A stretch of 64,000 nucleotides of DNA, from assembly GCF_026626705.1 (NCBI RefSeq), contig NZ_JAPNKC010000001.1, forward strand, positions 12,277,001 to 12,341,000, in the 5' to 3' direction. Positions 18,352 through 26,332 of this stretch are shown here, piece by piece. Position numbers and translations under genes: made by a program. Position 1 is the first letter of the stretch. Each line of letters begins with the position of its first letter. Under the pieces are notes generated by a model that saw only the letters and a program-made list of their open reading frames with translations, was not told the DNA's origin and did not search any database. Source of the stretch: Pyxidicoccus sp. MSG2 (GTDB lineage: Bacteria; Myxococcota; Myxococcia; Myxococcales; Myxococcaceae).

Positions 18352-18456
18352 GGGCCGGATTGTCAACCTGGAGTTGATGATGGTTCAACTCCCGCGTGCT
18401 CGATGCGCGCCGGGTTGACGGTTAGGTTGGCCCCAACCACGAAGCAGGAGGACCTC
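18352..18456. promoter_or_regulatory. LysR divergent operator region with palindromes
   Basis: Between the divergent starts lie TCAAC-N5-GTTGA (18363-18377), an overlapping TTGA-N7-TCAA (18374-18388) and the palindrome GGTTGGCCCCAACC (18425-18438). All share the TTGA/TCAA or GGTTG/CAACC half-site flavour. Dyad sites of about 15 bp near the regulator start are typical of LysR autoregulatory boxes. No clear -10 element stands out, so promoter positions are not assigned. Confidence 0.55.
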
Positions 18457-19107
18457 ATGAAGATTGCCATCCTGGGCACGGGCATCGTCGGCGAGACGCT
18501 GGGCAGCAAGCTGGTGGAGGTGGGCCACGAGGTGCGCATGGGCTCGCGCACGGCGAACCACGAGAAGGCGGTGGCGTGGACGAAGAAGGCCGGGGCCCGC
18601 GCGTCGCAGGGCACCTTCGCGGACGCGGCGGCCTTCGCGGAGCTGGTCTTCAACTGCACCTCCGGCACGGCCTCGCTGGAAGCGCTGAAGCTGGCGGGCG
18701 AGAAGAACCTGAACGGCAAGGTGCTGGTGGACGTGGCCAACCCGCTCGACTTCTCCAAGGGCTTCCCGCCCACCCTCTCCGTCTGCAACACGGACTCGCT
18801 GGGCGAGCAGCTCCAGCGCGCCTTCCCGGACGTGAAGGTGGTCAAGAGCCTCAACACCGTCACCGCCAGCGTCATGGTGAATCCGGCGAAGCTGCCCGCG
18901 CCGACGGACATCTTCGTCGCCGGCAACGACGCGGGGGCGAAGAAGCAGGTGACGCAGCTTCTCACCGAGGGCTTCGGCTGGAAGCGCGTCGTGGACCTGG
19001 GGGACATCACCGCGTCTCGCGCCACCGAGGGCCACATGTTCATGTGGCTCCGGCTCTACGGGGCGTTCGGCAACGCGGACTTCAACGTGCAGATCGTCCG
19101 GGCCTGA
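18457..19107 (+). CDS. NADPH-dependent F420-reductase-like NAD(P)-binding oxidoreductase
   Basis: The product is 216 residues with an N-terminal Rossmann fold, MKIAILGTGIVGETLGSKLV, whose GTGIVGETLG gives the dinucleotide-binding glycines. SRTANHEKA follows at the end of the second strand, where an Arg favours NADP(H). The rest (VFNCTSGTASLEALKL, LVDVANPLDFSKG, KVVKSLNTVTASVMVNP) matches the F420H2:NADP oxidoreductase-like family, which includes many enzymes that do not use F420. The substrate is unknown. The ATG at 18457 has AGGAGG six bases upstream. It is transcribed away from the LysR gene and is its probable target. Confidence 0.88.
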   Translation: MKIAILGTGIVGETLGSKLVEVGHEVRMGSRTANHEKAVAWTKKAGARASQGTFADAAAFAELVFNCTSGTASLEALKLAGEKNLNGKVLVDVANPLDFSKGFPPTLSVCNTDSLGEQLQRAFPDVKVVKSLNTVTASVMVNPAKLPAPTDIFVAGNDAGAKKQVTQLLTEGFGWKRVVDLGDITASRATEGHMFMWLRLYGAFGNADFNVQIVRA

Positions 19108-19119
19108 GCAGCGTCAGCT

Positions 19120-19878
19120 TTACGGAGTCCGCAACATCCGCCACGCCGTCAGGGCTCCCGCCGCGGAGACGAAGGCGCCCACCGCGGCGCCGGTGAAGTC
19201 CACCGCGAACTGCAGCGTACCCAGCACCAGCCCCAGCGCCGCGACGGCGGCGAAGCCACGGCGGACCCACGGCCGGGCCTTCCGGCCCCGGCCCAGGGTG
19301 ACAGCGGAGACCCAACCCAGGCCGTTGGCCAGGAGCAGGCCCGAGGCCACGAACTCCGGGCCCAGTGCCCGGAACGCGAGCTCCAGTCCGGTGCGAGGCC
19401 TCGGCGCCTGGCCCGCCAGGGCCTCGGCGGAAGGGGGCCAGTGCCGCCCGGGCTCGTGTCCCATCGTCACGAAGGAGAGCTGCAGCAGGGCCGCGAAGAA
19501 GAGCGTGGCGGTGAGCGCCAGCCACGGCACCGGCAGCGACCAGAGCTCCCACCTGCGCATGGCGACCAGCCGCTCCGGAGGCACGCGCAGCGCGTGGGGG
19601 TAGCCCAGGTTCAGCAGGGTCCGCGTGGCCACGATGCTGGGCTGCTCCCCGACCTCGTCCATGAGCCCATCCAGGGCACCCGCCTCCAGCAGTCGCTGGA
19701 GCCCGGCCGAGGTCTCCTCCGTCCCCGCCTCCGCGGGCAGTCGCTCGATGAGCGCATTGATGGCCCCGGCCATGCCGGGCCGGCGCAGGTCCGGCGCCGT
19801 CGACGCCTCACGGGCGAGCGAGGTGATGAGGCCCATCAAGCCGCCGTGCGACGCTTCGACCTCGGACGCGGAACGCAT
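19120..19878 (-). CDS. Hypothetical membrane protein
   Basis: The predicted 252-residue protein starts at the ATG at 19876-19878. The first 110 residues are soluble and helical with a Glu-rich segment (LPAEAGTEETSAGLQRLLEA). About four hydrophobic segments follow, including LPVPWLALTATLFFAALLQL and FVASGLLLANGLGWVSAVTL. I do not recognise the family. The stop is 12 bases from that of the oxidoreductase gene, which is convergent. The open frame continues upstream for 25 codons, but these are Arg/Gly/Pro-rich and unlike protein, so the later ATG was chosen. No Shine-Dalgarno is evident. Confidence 0.6.
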   Translation of the reverse strand: MRSASEVEASHGGLMGLITSLAREASTAPDLRRPGMAGAINALIERLPAEAGTEETSAGLQRLLEAGALDGLMDEVGEQPSIVATRTLLNLGYPHALRVPPERLVAMRRWELWSLPVPWLALTATLFFAALLQLSFVTMGHEPGRHWPPSAEALAGQAPRPRTGLELAFRALGPEFVASGLLLANGLGWVSAVTLGRGRKARPWVRRGFAAVAALGLVLGTLQFAVDFTGAAVGAFVSAAGALTAWRMLRTP

Positions 19879-20015
19879 GAACCGTGAGCGGCCCCCTCGC
19901 GCCGGGAGCGGCGCACCGCGCCATCCTACCGGGGCGCAACCACCCTCGCGCAACGCCGGTGCCCGGACCCTGGTGGAAACGCGGCGGGCCGGAGAACATC
20001 CCAGGGGCGACCGCC

Positions 20016-20849
20016 ATGTCCCAGCCCCTCTGCGCCTACGAGACGCCCGACAGTCCCCACGCCCGGCCCCCGGGCATCGAGCGCTTCTTCATCCACGGCC
20101 GCCGCTTCGCCGCGGACATGCACGACCACCCCGTCTGGGAGATTGGCCTCCTGGAGGCCGGCGTCGTCACCACGGAGACGGACTCACGCCTGTACACGCA
20201 GGGCGCGGGCTCACATGGCGCCCTCTTCTTCGTCCCTCCTGGAGCGCCGCACGCGGCCTCGGCGGATCCGCGCCACCTGCCCATGCTGCGCAGCCTGCAC
20301 CTGGAGCCCCGCGTCGTCACCCGGGCGCTGGAGGGCCTCTCCCGCATTCCCCTGCGGTTGCCCTCCGAAGTCACGGCCCTGGAGGACGCCCGCGCCGCGC
20401 ACAGCTTCCTGCGCTTCCACCAGCGCCTGGGCGAAGGCGCGTCCGCGCTCGAGTGGGAGACGTGGCTGGTGGAGGCGCTGGTGGACCTCTTCGTCCTGCA
20501 TGACGGAGAGGCCGTGCTCTATCCCGTGGGCCTGGAGGCCCGGGCCGTGCGCCGCGCCCGCGAGTACCTGCACGCCCACGCCAACGAGCGCGTATCTCTG
20601 GAGGACCTGTCCGGCGCAGTGGGGCTGAGCAAGTACCACCTGGCTCGCGTCTTCGCGCGGGAGACGGGCCTGCCGCCGCATACGTACGTGCAGCGGCTGC
20701 GGCTCGCGCGCGCCCTGCCCCTCCTGCGTCAGGGAGCGCCCGCGGGAGAGGTTGCATACGAACTGGGCTTCGCCGACCAGGCCCACTTCGCGCGCACCTT
20801 CAAGGACTCGTACGGCCTGACGCCCCGGGCCTATGCACGAGGCGCCTGA
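20016..20849 (+). CDS. AraC-family transcriptional regulator
   Basis: This 277-residue regulator has an N-terminal cupin-like sensor domain (IHGRRFAADMHDHPVWEIGL, then ALFFVPPGAPHAASADPRHL) and a C-terminal pair of helix-turn-helix motifs. The first HTH is VSLEDLSGAVGLSKYHLARV and the second is in PAGEVAYELGFADQAHFART, ending in the AraC signature FKDSYGLTPRAY. The start is the ATG at 20016; the frame is open further upstream without similarity. The next gene on the same strand is a lipoprotein with a propeller fold, 94 bases downstream, a possible but unproven target. The effector is unknown. Confidence 0.92.
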   Translation: MSQPLCAYETPDSPHARPPGIERFFIHGRRFAADMHDHPVWEIGLLEAGVVTTETDSRLYTQGAGSHGALFFVPPGAPHAASADPRHLPMLRSLHLEPRVVTRALEGLSRIPLRLPSEVTALEDARAAHSFLRFHQRLGEGASALEWETWLVEALVDLFVLHDGEAVLYPVGLEARAVRRAREYLHAHANERVSLEDLSGAVGLSKYHLARVFARETGLPPHTYVQRLRLARALPLLRQGAPAGEVAYELGFADQAHFARTFKDSYGLTPRAYARGA

Positions 20850-20943
20850 GCCTCGCGAAAACGAGGCAGCAAGATTCTTCAATAACGCCCGCGCCCCCGC
20901 TGACACCTTGCCTCCCGTTCGCTCATGAACGCGGAGGCAGACC

Positions 20944-21951
20944 ATGAAGGCATCGAGTGTGAGCATCCTGGGCAGTGCGCTGTGCATCCTGGCGTGTGGC
21001 GGAGTCCTCGGGTGCTCGGAAAAGGAAGAGCCGCAGCCCACGCCGTCGCGCGACGGGGTGACGGAGATTGTGCTGCCGGGCAATGACTTCTACCCGGAGG
21101 GCATCGCCGCCAGCGCGGACAACACCCTCTACGTGGGCAGCCTGATGACGGGCCAGATTGTCCGCGTGCGCCCGGGCAGCAGCGAGGCGGAGGAGTTCGT
21201 CGCCCCGCGCTCCATCGTCACCGGCACCGTGGGCCTGCACGTGCAGGAGGACAAGCAGTACCTGTGGCTGTGCAGCAACGTCTTCGGCACCTCCAACGCG
21301 CCGGAGCTCATCGCCGTGAGCCTGTCCACGGGACAGGCCGTCCACCGGCACGTCTTCCCCGCGCAGGAGGGCGCCGGCTCCGGTTTCTGCAACGAGATTG
21401 CGCAGGACAAGGCCGGCAACCTCTACGCGACGGACAGCTTCCTCGGGCGCATCGTCCGCGTGCCCTCGGGGAAGCTGGACACCGACAACCCGGCGGAGGT
21501 CTGGGCTCGCTCCGATGCCTTCTATGGGCCGCAGGGACAGTTCGGCCTCAACGGGCTCACCTACGACGGAGCGTCCACGCTCTACGCGGTGAAGACGGCG
21601 GACGGGAAGCTGTTCCGCATCCCCATCGGCGCGGGCGGTGCGGCGGGCACCGTGCAGGAGGTGGTGCTGGACCGGCCGCTGGCGGGGCCGGATGGGCTGA
21701 AGTACTCCGCGTCGGCGGGGCTCGTGGTGTCCGAGCAGTACGCCACGGCCGTGTCGCGCATCGCCCTGTCGACGGACGGACGCGGCACGGTGACGAAGCT
21801 CCTGGAAGGGCTCAAGGACCCCACCTCCGTGGAGCTGGCCGAGGGCAGCGCGTGGGTTTCCGAGAGCCAGCTGACGCACCTCACCAGCGCCAACCCGCCG
21901 CCGCTGACGCTGCCCTTCTACGTCCGCCGCGTGTCCCTGCCCCAGCAGTAA
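20944..21951 (+). CDS. Lipoprotein with SMP-30/NHL-type beta-propeller
   Basis: The product is 335 residues with a lipoprotein signal: hydrophobic h-region, then the lipobox VLGC with Cys at residue 24, followed by an acidic/Pro linker. The mature part is a six-bladed propeller of the SMP-30/gluconolactonase/NHL class, judged from repeats such as YPEGIAASADNTLYVGSLMT, NEIAQDKAGNLYATDSFLGR and GLNGLTYDGASTLYAVKTAD. Several members are calcium-dependent lactonases, but catalytic residues cannot be confirmed by eye here. The likely location is the inner leaflet of the outer membrane or the periplasmic face. It is transcribed in the same direction as the AraC gene. Confidence 0.85.
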   Translation: MKASSVSILGSALCILACGGVLGCSEKEEPQPTPSRDGVTEIVLPGNDFYPEGIAASADNTLYVGSLMTGQIVRVRPGSSEAEEFVAPRSIVTGTVGLHVQEDKQYLWLCSNVFGTSNAPELIAVSLSTGQAVHRHVFPAQEGAGSGFCNEIAQDKAGNLYATDSFLGRIVRVPSGKLDTDNPAEVWARSDAFYGPQGQFGLNGLTYDGASTLYAVKTADGKLFRIPIGAGGAAGTVQEVVLDRPLAGPDGLKYSASAGLVVSEQYATAVSRIALSTDGRGTVTKLLEGLKDPTSVELAEGSAWVSESQLTHLTSANPPPLTLPFYVRRVSLPQQ

Positions 21952-21960
21952 CGGAGACGG

Positions 21961-22911
21961 CTACGCATGCAGCGGGGGCACCGAGTACGGCCCCGGCTGC
22001 TGGGGCGCTCGCTCGCCCGGGCCCACACCCGTGGGCTGCATGGCGGAGCGGGCCATCTCCTCGCCGTGCCGCATGCGCATGCGAATCATCTCCGGCGAGA
22101 AGTCGAGCGTGTTCCCCAGCGGCTTCGCCGGCTCGATGACGGTGATGCGGCAGTACCGGTAGGGCGTGCCGTCGGGACGGCGCAGCGACACGCCCTCGTC
22201 GTACGCCTGGCGGACGATGTCGTTGATGCGGATGAAGGTCTCCACGTCGTTGAGGAGGATCTCGTTGATGGTGATGTCGGTGAGGGCGCGCACGGCCACA
22301 TCGAGGATGTTGTTCGGGGCCTTCGCCGGCTCGACCTTCTGCGAGGAGCAGGAGATGACGACGATCTCCGTCGGGCCGTACTCCAGCGCGTCTCCCAGCG
22401 GCGTGACGTTGCGCAGGCCGCCGTCGACGAGGTAGGTGGAGCCGATGGGCTCCCAGATGACGGGCATGGTGGCGCTCTGCCACACGGCGTCCAGGAAGTC
22501 CTTCGCGTCACTGGAGACCAACTCGTACAGCCCGGACGTCAGCGACACGCGGCCCACGTGCGCGGGCACCACGTAGGGGCGACCCGTGGCGTTCTTCAGG
22601 ATGAAGTCCCGCAGCGGCGTGCCGTCGTACAGCCCCAGCTTGCGCAGCAGCCCGATGCGGATCGCGATGACGGCCCAGGGAAACCGCCGGTACACGTCCG
22701 ACTCGCGGATGTTGAGCCAGATGTCGTTCAGCTCCTTGTAGGCCTGCTGCGCCACCAGCGTGGCGTTGAGCGCGCCGACGGAGACGCCGAAGACGCGCTC
22801 CCACTGGAAGCCATGCACCTCGCGCAGGACGCGCTCGGCCCCCACCTGGAAGGCGCCCTTCGCGCCACCACCTGAGAGCACCAGCGTTGCGGGACGGTCC
22901 GTCATGGCCAT
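21961..22911 (-). CDS. Patatin-like phospholipase
   Basis: The product is 316 residues. The patatin catalytic elements are all present: the oxyanion hole SGGGAKGAF near residue 14, the nucleophile elbow GVSVG near 43, and the Asp of YLVDGGLRNVTP. The enzyme is expected to be a serine acyl hydrolase acting on phospholipids via a Ser-Asp dyad. There is no signal peptide, so it is cytoplasmic or exported by other means. The C-terminus is Pro/Gly-rich. The ATG at 22909-22911 has GGAGG six bases upstream; a second ATG two codons later is also possible. It is convergent with the lipoprotein gene, nine bases apart. Confidence 0.93.
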   Translation of the reverse strand: MAMTDRPATLVLSGGGAKGAFQVGAERVLREVHGFQWERVFGVSVGALNATLVAQQAYKELNDIWLNIRESDVYRRFPWAVIAIRIGLLRKLGLYDGTPLRDFILKNATGRPYVVPAHVGRVSLTSGLYELVSSDAKDFLDAVWQSATMPVIWEPIGSTYLVDGGLRNVTPLGDALEYGPTEIVVISCSSQKVEPAKAPNNILDVAVRALTDITINEILLNDVETFIRINDIVRQAYDEGVSLRRPDGTPYRYCRITVIEPAKPLGNTLDFSPEMIRMRMRHGEEMARSAMQPTGVGPGERAPQQPGPYSVPPLHA

Positions 22912-23089
22912 GTGACACCTCCAACGAGTGGAGAAGGGATAGGCGCGGGGCGCGGGCGCGGAAATCGCCCCCGGGCGCGGCCTCGTGTCCACCGCGAACC
23001 AGGCGCCCCTCCCGGGGGCCCGGGGGTGCGATGCTGCGCGAGTCAGGACGGCCCCGACCGGACGTCCTGTCCGGCCGGTGGTGCCCCCC

Positions 23090-24742
23090 ATGCGCGACGA
23101 CGACGACCTTCACCAGCAGCGACACGGAGCACGGCCGGACGACCTCGCGTCCCTCCGGCGCCTGGATGCCGCGATGGTGCGCGCCGGCTTCCGGGTAGCG
23201 GGCAAGACGGTGCGCGAGTGGGTGGCCGACTTCGCCCGCGTGCGCGCGCGGTGGTTCGACAACGGCGAGGCCGTGAGCCACGTCATCGCAGCGGGCCTGG
23301 GCGCGGTGCCGGTGCTCGTGGACACCCTTCGGGCGAAGCGGCTGGACGTCCCTCCGAAAGCGGACTCGAGCGTCCGCGCGCAGTGCATCGAGGCTCTCGG
23401 GAGCATCGAGCCTCTGCCCACGTGCGCCATCCCCGCGCTCCTCGAGACACTGCGCACGCCGAGCGCCCGCGTGCGGTGGATGGTGCTCGCGGTGCTGGAG
23501 CGGATGCGCCCTCGGCCCACCGCCGCCGTCATCCGGGCCCTCCTCCCCTGCCTCCAGGACAAGCACGACGCGCAGTCGCGGAGCAGGGCCGCGCGGGTGC
23601 TGGCGCAAGTGGATGGAGCCCTCCCGGCGGAGGTCCGTCGCGCCGCGATGGCCCGCCTGATGGACTCCGACCGGAGCGTGCGCCGCCAGGCCCTCCAGGT
23701 GCTCGGCCGCTTCCCCGGAGACGCGGAGGTGCTCACCGCGCTGGAGGAGCAGGCCCTCCTGGATGACGTCAACCGCCTCGAGGCCCTGCGCATCCTCGCG
23801 GACCTGGAGCCTTCCCGAGCGTTCCCGCTGCTGCTGGACGTGGCGCGCAGGGCGGCGGAGGACCGGCCCGGGGACCAGCGCCTGGGTCAGATGGATGCCT
23901 TCGTCACGGTGCTGGCGCGGCGCGAGGAGGGCATGCGGGCGCTGCTCCTCATCGCCCGGCTGGGCGAGCGGGCCGTGTCCACGCTCCCGGAGCTCGTCGG
24001 ATTGCGTTCGCTCACACCGATGGCGACCTACGCGAACGCGGCCATCGACGACCTCGCGAGAGACGTGCTCCGCCGCCGCGCTCCACCCCTCGCGCCCGAG
24101 CGGTTCCACGGCGCGCACGTCACCGCCCTGCTCCGGGATGTGCCACCCCCACGGGAGCCCGACGAAACCCCGGGGAAGGCGCTGGCGCGCTGGGCGGAGG
24201 ACCTGCGGGAGCAGGGCCCCGACCTGATTGTCCGCGTCGCCCTGGCTGCCGCGCGACGGGTGCTGGGGCTGTGGGAATACCAGCAGCCGAACACCGAGGG
24301 AGTCCGGCGCGCCGTCATGGCCATGGACCGCTGGGTGTGCCAGCCCGCCGAGGCGCTCGTCCAGGACGCCCGGCTCGCGGGGTACACCGTCCCCAGTCAG
24401 TTCTCGTCGCCAGACGCGTTCTCCGCGGCCTGGTCGGTGACGTATGCCACGCGGTGCCTTCCCTCGGACGCGCCCGGGGATGCACAGCGGGAAGAGAACG
24501 AGGGCGACGCGCTCGGCGCATGTGTCAACGCCGCGTGCCGCGCCCTGAGCCGCCAGTCCGTCATCACCTGGGCCCTGGGCTCCAGCGAGGAGTCCCCCAC
24601 ACCGCTCCAACCCCGACAGGCGGCACAGGAGGTCCGGCGAGCCATCCTGGACGAGGTGCTCCCGTGGGCGCTGGGCACCTGGGACCCGGTCAAGGACGTC
24701 GTCCGGCTCGCGGACACACTGCGGGCCGGCGGCGCCCCCTGA
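23090..24742 (+). CDS. HEAT-repeat protein
   Basis: The product is about 550 residues from the ATG at 23090 (the frame continues upstream but those residues are low-complexity). Residues about 60-330 are tandem helical HEAT-type repeats: SVRAQCIEALGSIEPLPTCA, then RVRWMVLAVLERMRPRPTAA, SRAARVLAQVDGALPAEVRR, and SVRRQALQVLGRFPGDAEVL. Such arrays act as protein-binding scaffolds. The C-terminal 200 residues are helical and not recognised (AARRVLGLWEYQQPN onward). No signal peptide or membrane segment is present. It starts 178 bases from the divergent patatin gene. The function is unknown. Confidence 0.8.
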   Translation: MRDDDDLHQQRHGARPDDLASLRRLDAAMVRAGFRVAGKTVREWVADFARVRARWFDNGEAVSHVIAAGLGAVPVLVDTLRAKRLDVPPKADSSVRAQCIEALGSIEPLPTCAIPALLETLRTPSARVRWMVLAVLERMRPRPTAAVIRALLPCLQDKHDAQSRSRAARVLAQVDGALPAEVRRAAMARLMDSDRSVRRQALQVLGRFPGDAEVLTALEEQALLDDVNRLEALRILADLEPSRAFPLLLDVARRAAEDRPGDQRLGQMDAFVTVLARREEGMRALLLIARLGERAVSTLPELVGLRSLTPMATYANAAIDDLARDVLRRRAPPLAPERFHGAHVTALLRDVPPPREPDETPGKALARWAEDLREQGPDLIVRVALAAARRVLGLWEYQQPNTEGVRRAVMAMDRWVCQPAEALVQDARLAGYTVPSQFSSPDAFSAAWSVTYATRCLPSDAPGDAQREENEGDALGACVNAACRALSRQSVITWALGSSEESPTPLQPRQAAQEVRRAILDEVLPWALGTWDPVKDVVRLADTLRAGGAP

Positions 24743-24847
24743 CTCAGCACCGGGCGGGCCTTGGGAGGAACGATGTGTCGCGTGGCCCGGCCCCCGCACT
24801 CGCTGCTGCTGGTCGGGGAGCCCTGCGACGGCTAGCGTGCGCGCTCA

Positions 24848-25636
24848 ATGAAGTCCGCGCGTTCACCGCTGAGCATCCACCGCAACTCCCCCTGGGTCGT
24901 CGTGGGGGCCTTTTTCTTCTTCCTCTCCCTTTCGGCGGTCTACGCCTTCATCACGTTTCGGACTCCCTCGACGTGGCTCGAGGTCATCATCTCGGTAGGA
25001 GTGGCCGCCGTCGTGTGGGGAGGCTTCTTCGCCGTGCTCGTGCGCTTCCGTCAGGAGTGGGTGGAGTTGCACGCGGACGGCCTCGTCCACCACAAGCGGG
25101 ACGGCGAGGTGCGACTGCCCTGGGAGCAGGTCACCCAGTACAAGGTGGACCTGTTGGAGAATCCCCATGCGGGAGGCAAGGTGCTCCAGTCCATCTGGTC
25201 GCGGCTGGCGGAGAACGGCAAGCGTCGCTTCTCCGGGGGGCCTTCCCTGACGTCGCTGACGCTGTACGGCCAGGACGGAGACGCCATCACGTTGCAGCCC
25301 CGGCTGCTCGGCTTCTTCGTCCTCGCGGAGAAGTCGCTGGACCGCGTCGACGCGGTGCTCACCCTGCGCCATGACGCGCAGCTGCGCGACGGTCGGCCGG
25401 TGGCGTTCGGCGAGGAGGTCCTCCTCACGGCGCAGGGGCTGTCGGTCCGCGGGGAGCTCCTGCCGCTGGCGGAGATTGCGCAGGTGCACGCCATTGACGG
25501 GCAGGCGCGGGTGCAGCGGCGCAGCGGCGGCTGGGTGGACCTGGGCCGCATTCCCAATGCCTACGCGCTGATGTCCACGCTGCGCGCCCTGCGCACGAGC
25601 AACCGGACCAAGACGTCTCCGGGCCTGCGCGGGTAG
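24848..25636 (+). CDS. Membrane-anchored PH-like protein (DUF6585-like)
   Basis: The product is 262 residues. Two hydrophobic segments near the N-terminus (VVVGAFFFFLSLSAVYAFIT and EVIISVGVAAVVWGGFFAVL) form a hairpin in the membrane. The rest has strands alternating with turns as in bacterial PH domains (RLPWEQVTQYKVDLLENPHA, then SLTLYGQDGDAITLQPRLLG, LTAQGLSVRGELLPLAEIAQ). This layout resembles the myxobacterial family described as DUF6585, but I am not certain. No catalytic motif is visible. Bases 24743-24847 upstream hold no credible gene. Confidence 0.65.
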   Translation: MKSARSPLSIHRNSPWVVVGAFFFFLSLSAVYAFITFRTPSTWLEVIISVGVAAVVWGGFFAVLVRFRQEWVELHADGLVHHKRDGEVRLPWEQVTQYKVDLLENPHAGGKVLQSIWSRLAENGKRRFSGGPSLTSLTLYGQDGDAITLQPRLLGFFVLAEKSLDRVDAVLTLRHDAQLRDGRPVAFGEEVLLTAQGLSVRGELLPLAEIAQVHAIDGQARVQRRSGGWVDLGRIPNAYALMSTLRALRTSNRTKTSPGLRG

Positions 25637-25711
25637 CGGCTTCCCGCGACGTCGTAAGGCTTCCTCCGGCGCTCCGCTTCGACGATGCTCCGGCCCCTCT
25701 CTGGAGGCCTC

Positions 25712-26332
25712 ATGACGCGGACCCTCGGCGGTGTGGTGGCGGTGCTGCTCTCGTTGCTCGCGACACCCGTGTGGGCCCAGGACGCCGCGGCGGGCGGCGC
25801 TCCGGCGGACGTGGAGGCGACGCACAACGCGCTGCGCGCCCTCAAGCAGGACATGGAGGACGCGCTCAACACGCAGGACGTGGACCGGCTGGTGAAGCAC
25901 CTGACCCCGGACGTCGTCTTCACCACCATGAACAACGACGTGCGCGTGGGCAAGGACGCCATCCGCGCCTACTACGACGAGATGATGCGCGGGCCGAACC
26001 GCGTCGTGGAGAAGCTCACCGCGAAGTTCGAGGTGGATGACCTCACCCACCTCTACGGCAACACGGGCGTCGCCTGGGGCTCGTCGAAGGACCACTACGT
26101 GCTCACGGACGGCACGGACATCGTCATCGACAGCCGGTGGACGTGCACCCTGGTGCGCCAGGGCGACCAGTGGCTGATTTCCGCCTTCCACTACTCCACC
26201 AACGTGTTCGACAACCCGCTGCTCTCGAAGCTGAAGTACTACGGGGCCATCTTCATCTCCGTCGCGACGCTCGGTGCGCTCCTGGCGGGCTTCGTCATCG
26301 GCCGGACACGGCGCCCGAAGGCCACGGCTTGA
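25712..26332 (+). CDS. Exported SnoaL/NTF2-like protein with C-terminal membrane anchor
   Basis: The product is 206 residues with a signal peptide (MTRTLGGVVAVLLSLLATPV, then cleavage after WAQ). An NTF2-like cone domain follows: LKQDMEDALNTQDVDRLVKH, DVRVGKDAIRAYYDEMM, then GNTGVAWGSSKDHYVL and CTLVRQGDQWLISAFHYSTN. The C-terminus has one membrane helix, YYGAIFISVATLGALLAGFV, and a short basic tail, so the domain would face the periplasm. The ligand or enzyme activity is unknown. The ATG at 25712 has GGAGG five bases upstream. Its 3' end overlaps the 3' end of the convergent gene by 38 bp. Confidence 0.8.
   Translation: MTRTLGGVVAVLLSLLATPVWAQDAAAGGAPADVEATHNALRALKQDMEDALNTQDVDRLVKHLTPDVVFTTMNNDVRVGKDAIRAYYDEMMRGPNRVVEKLTAKFEVDDLTHLYGNTGVAWGSSKDHYVLTDGTDIVIDSRWTCTLVRQGDQWLISAFHYSTNVFDNPLLSKLKYYGAIFISVATLGALLAGFVIGRTRRPKATA

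Noticed and set aside
22508-24799. A 763-residue minus-strand reading frame
   Set aside because: It is a shadow of the HEAT-repeat and patatin genes without domain signatures.
24773-24835. Tiny plus-strand ORF of 20 codons before the PH-like gene
   Set aside because: Too short, no conserved-looking sequence, and no ribosome site beyond a distant GGAGG.
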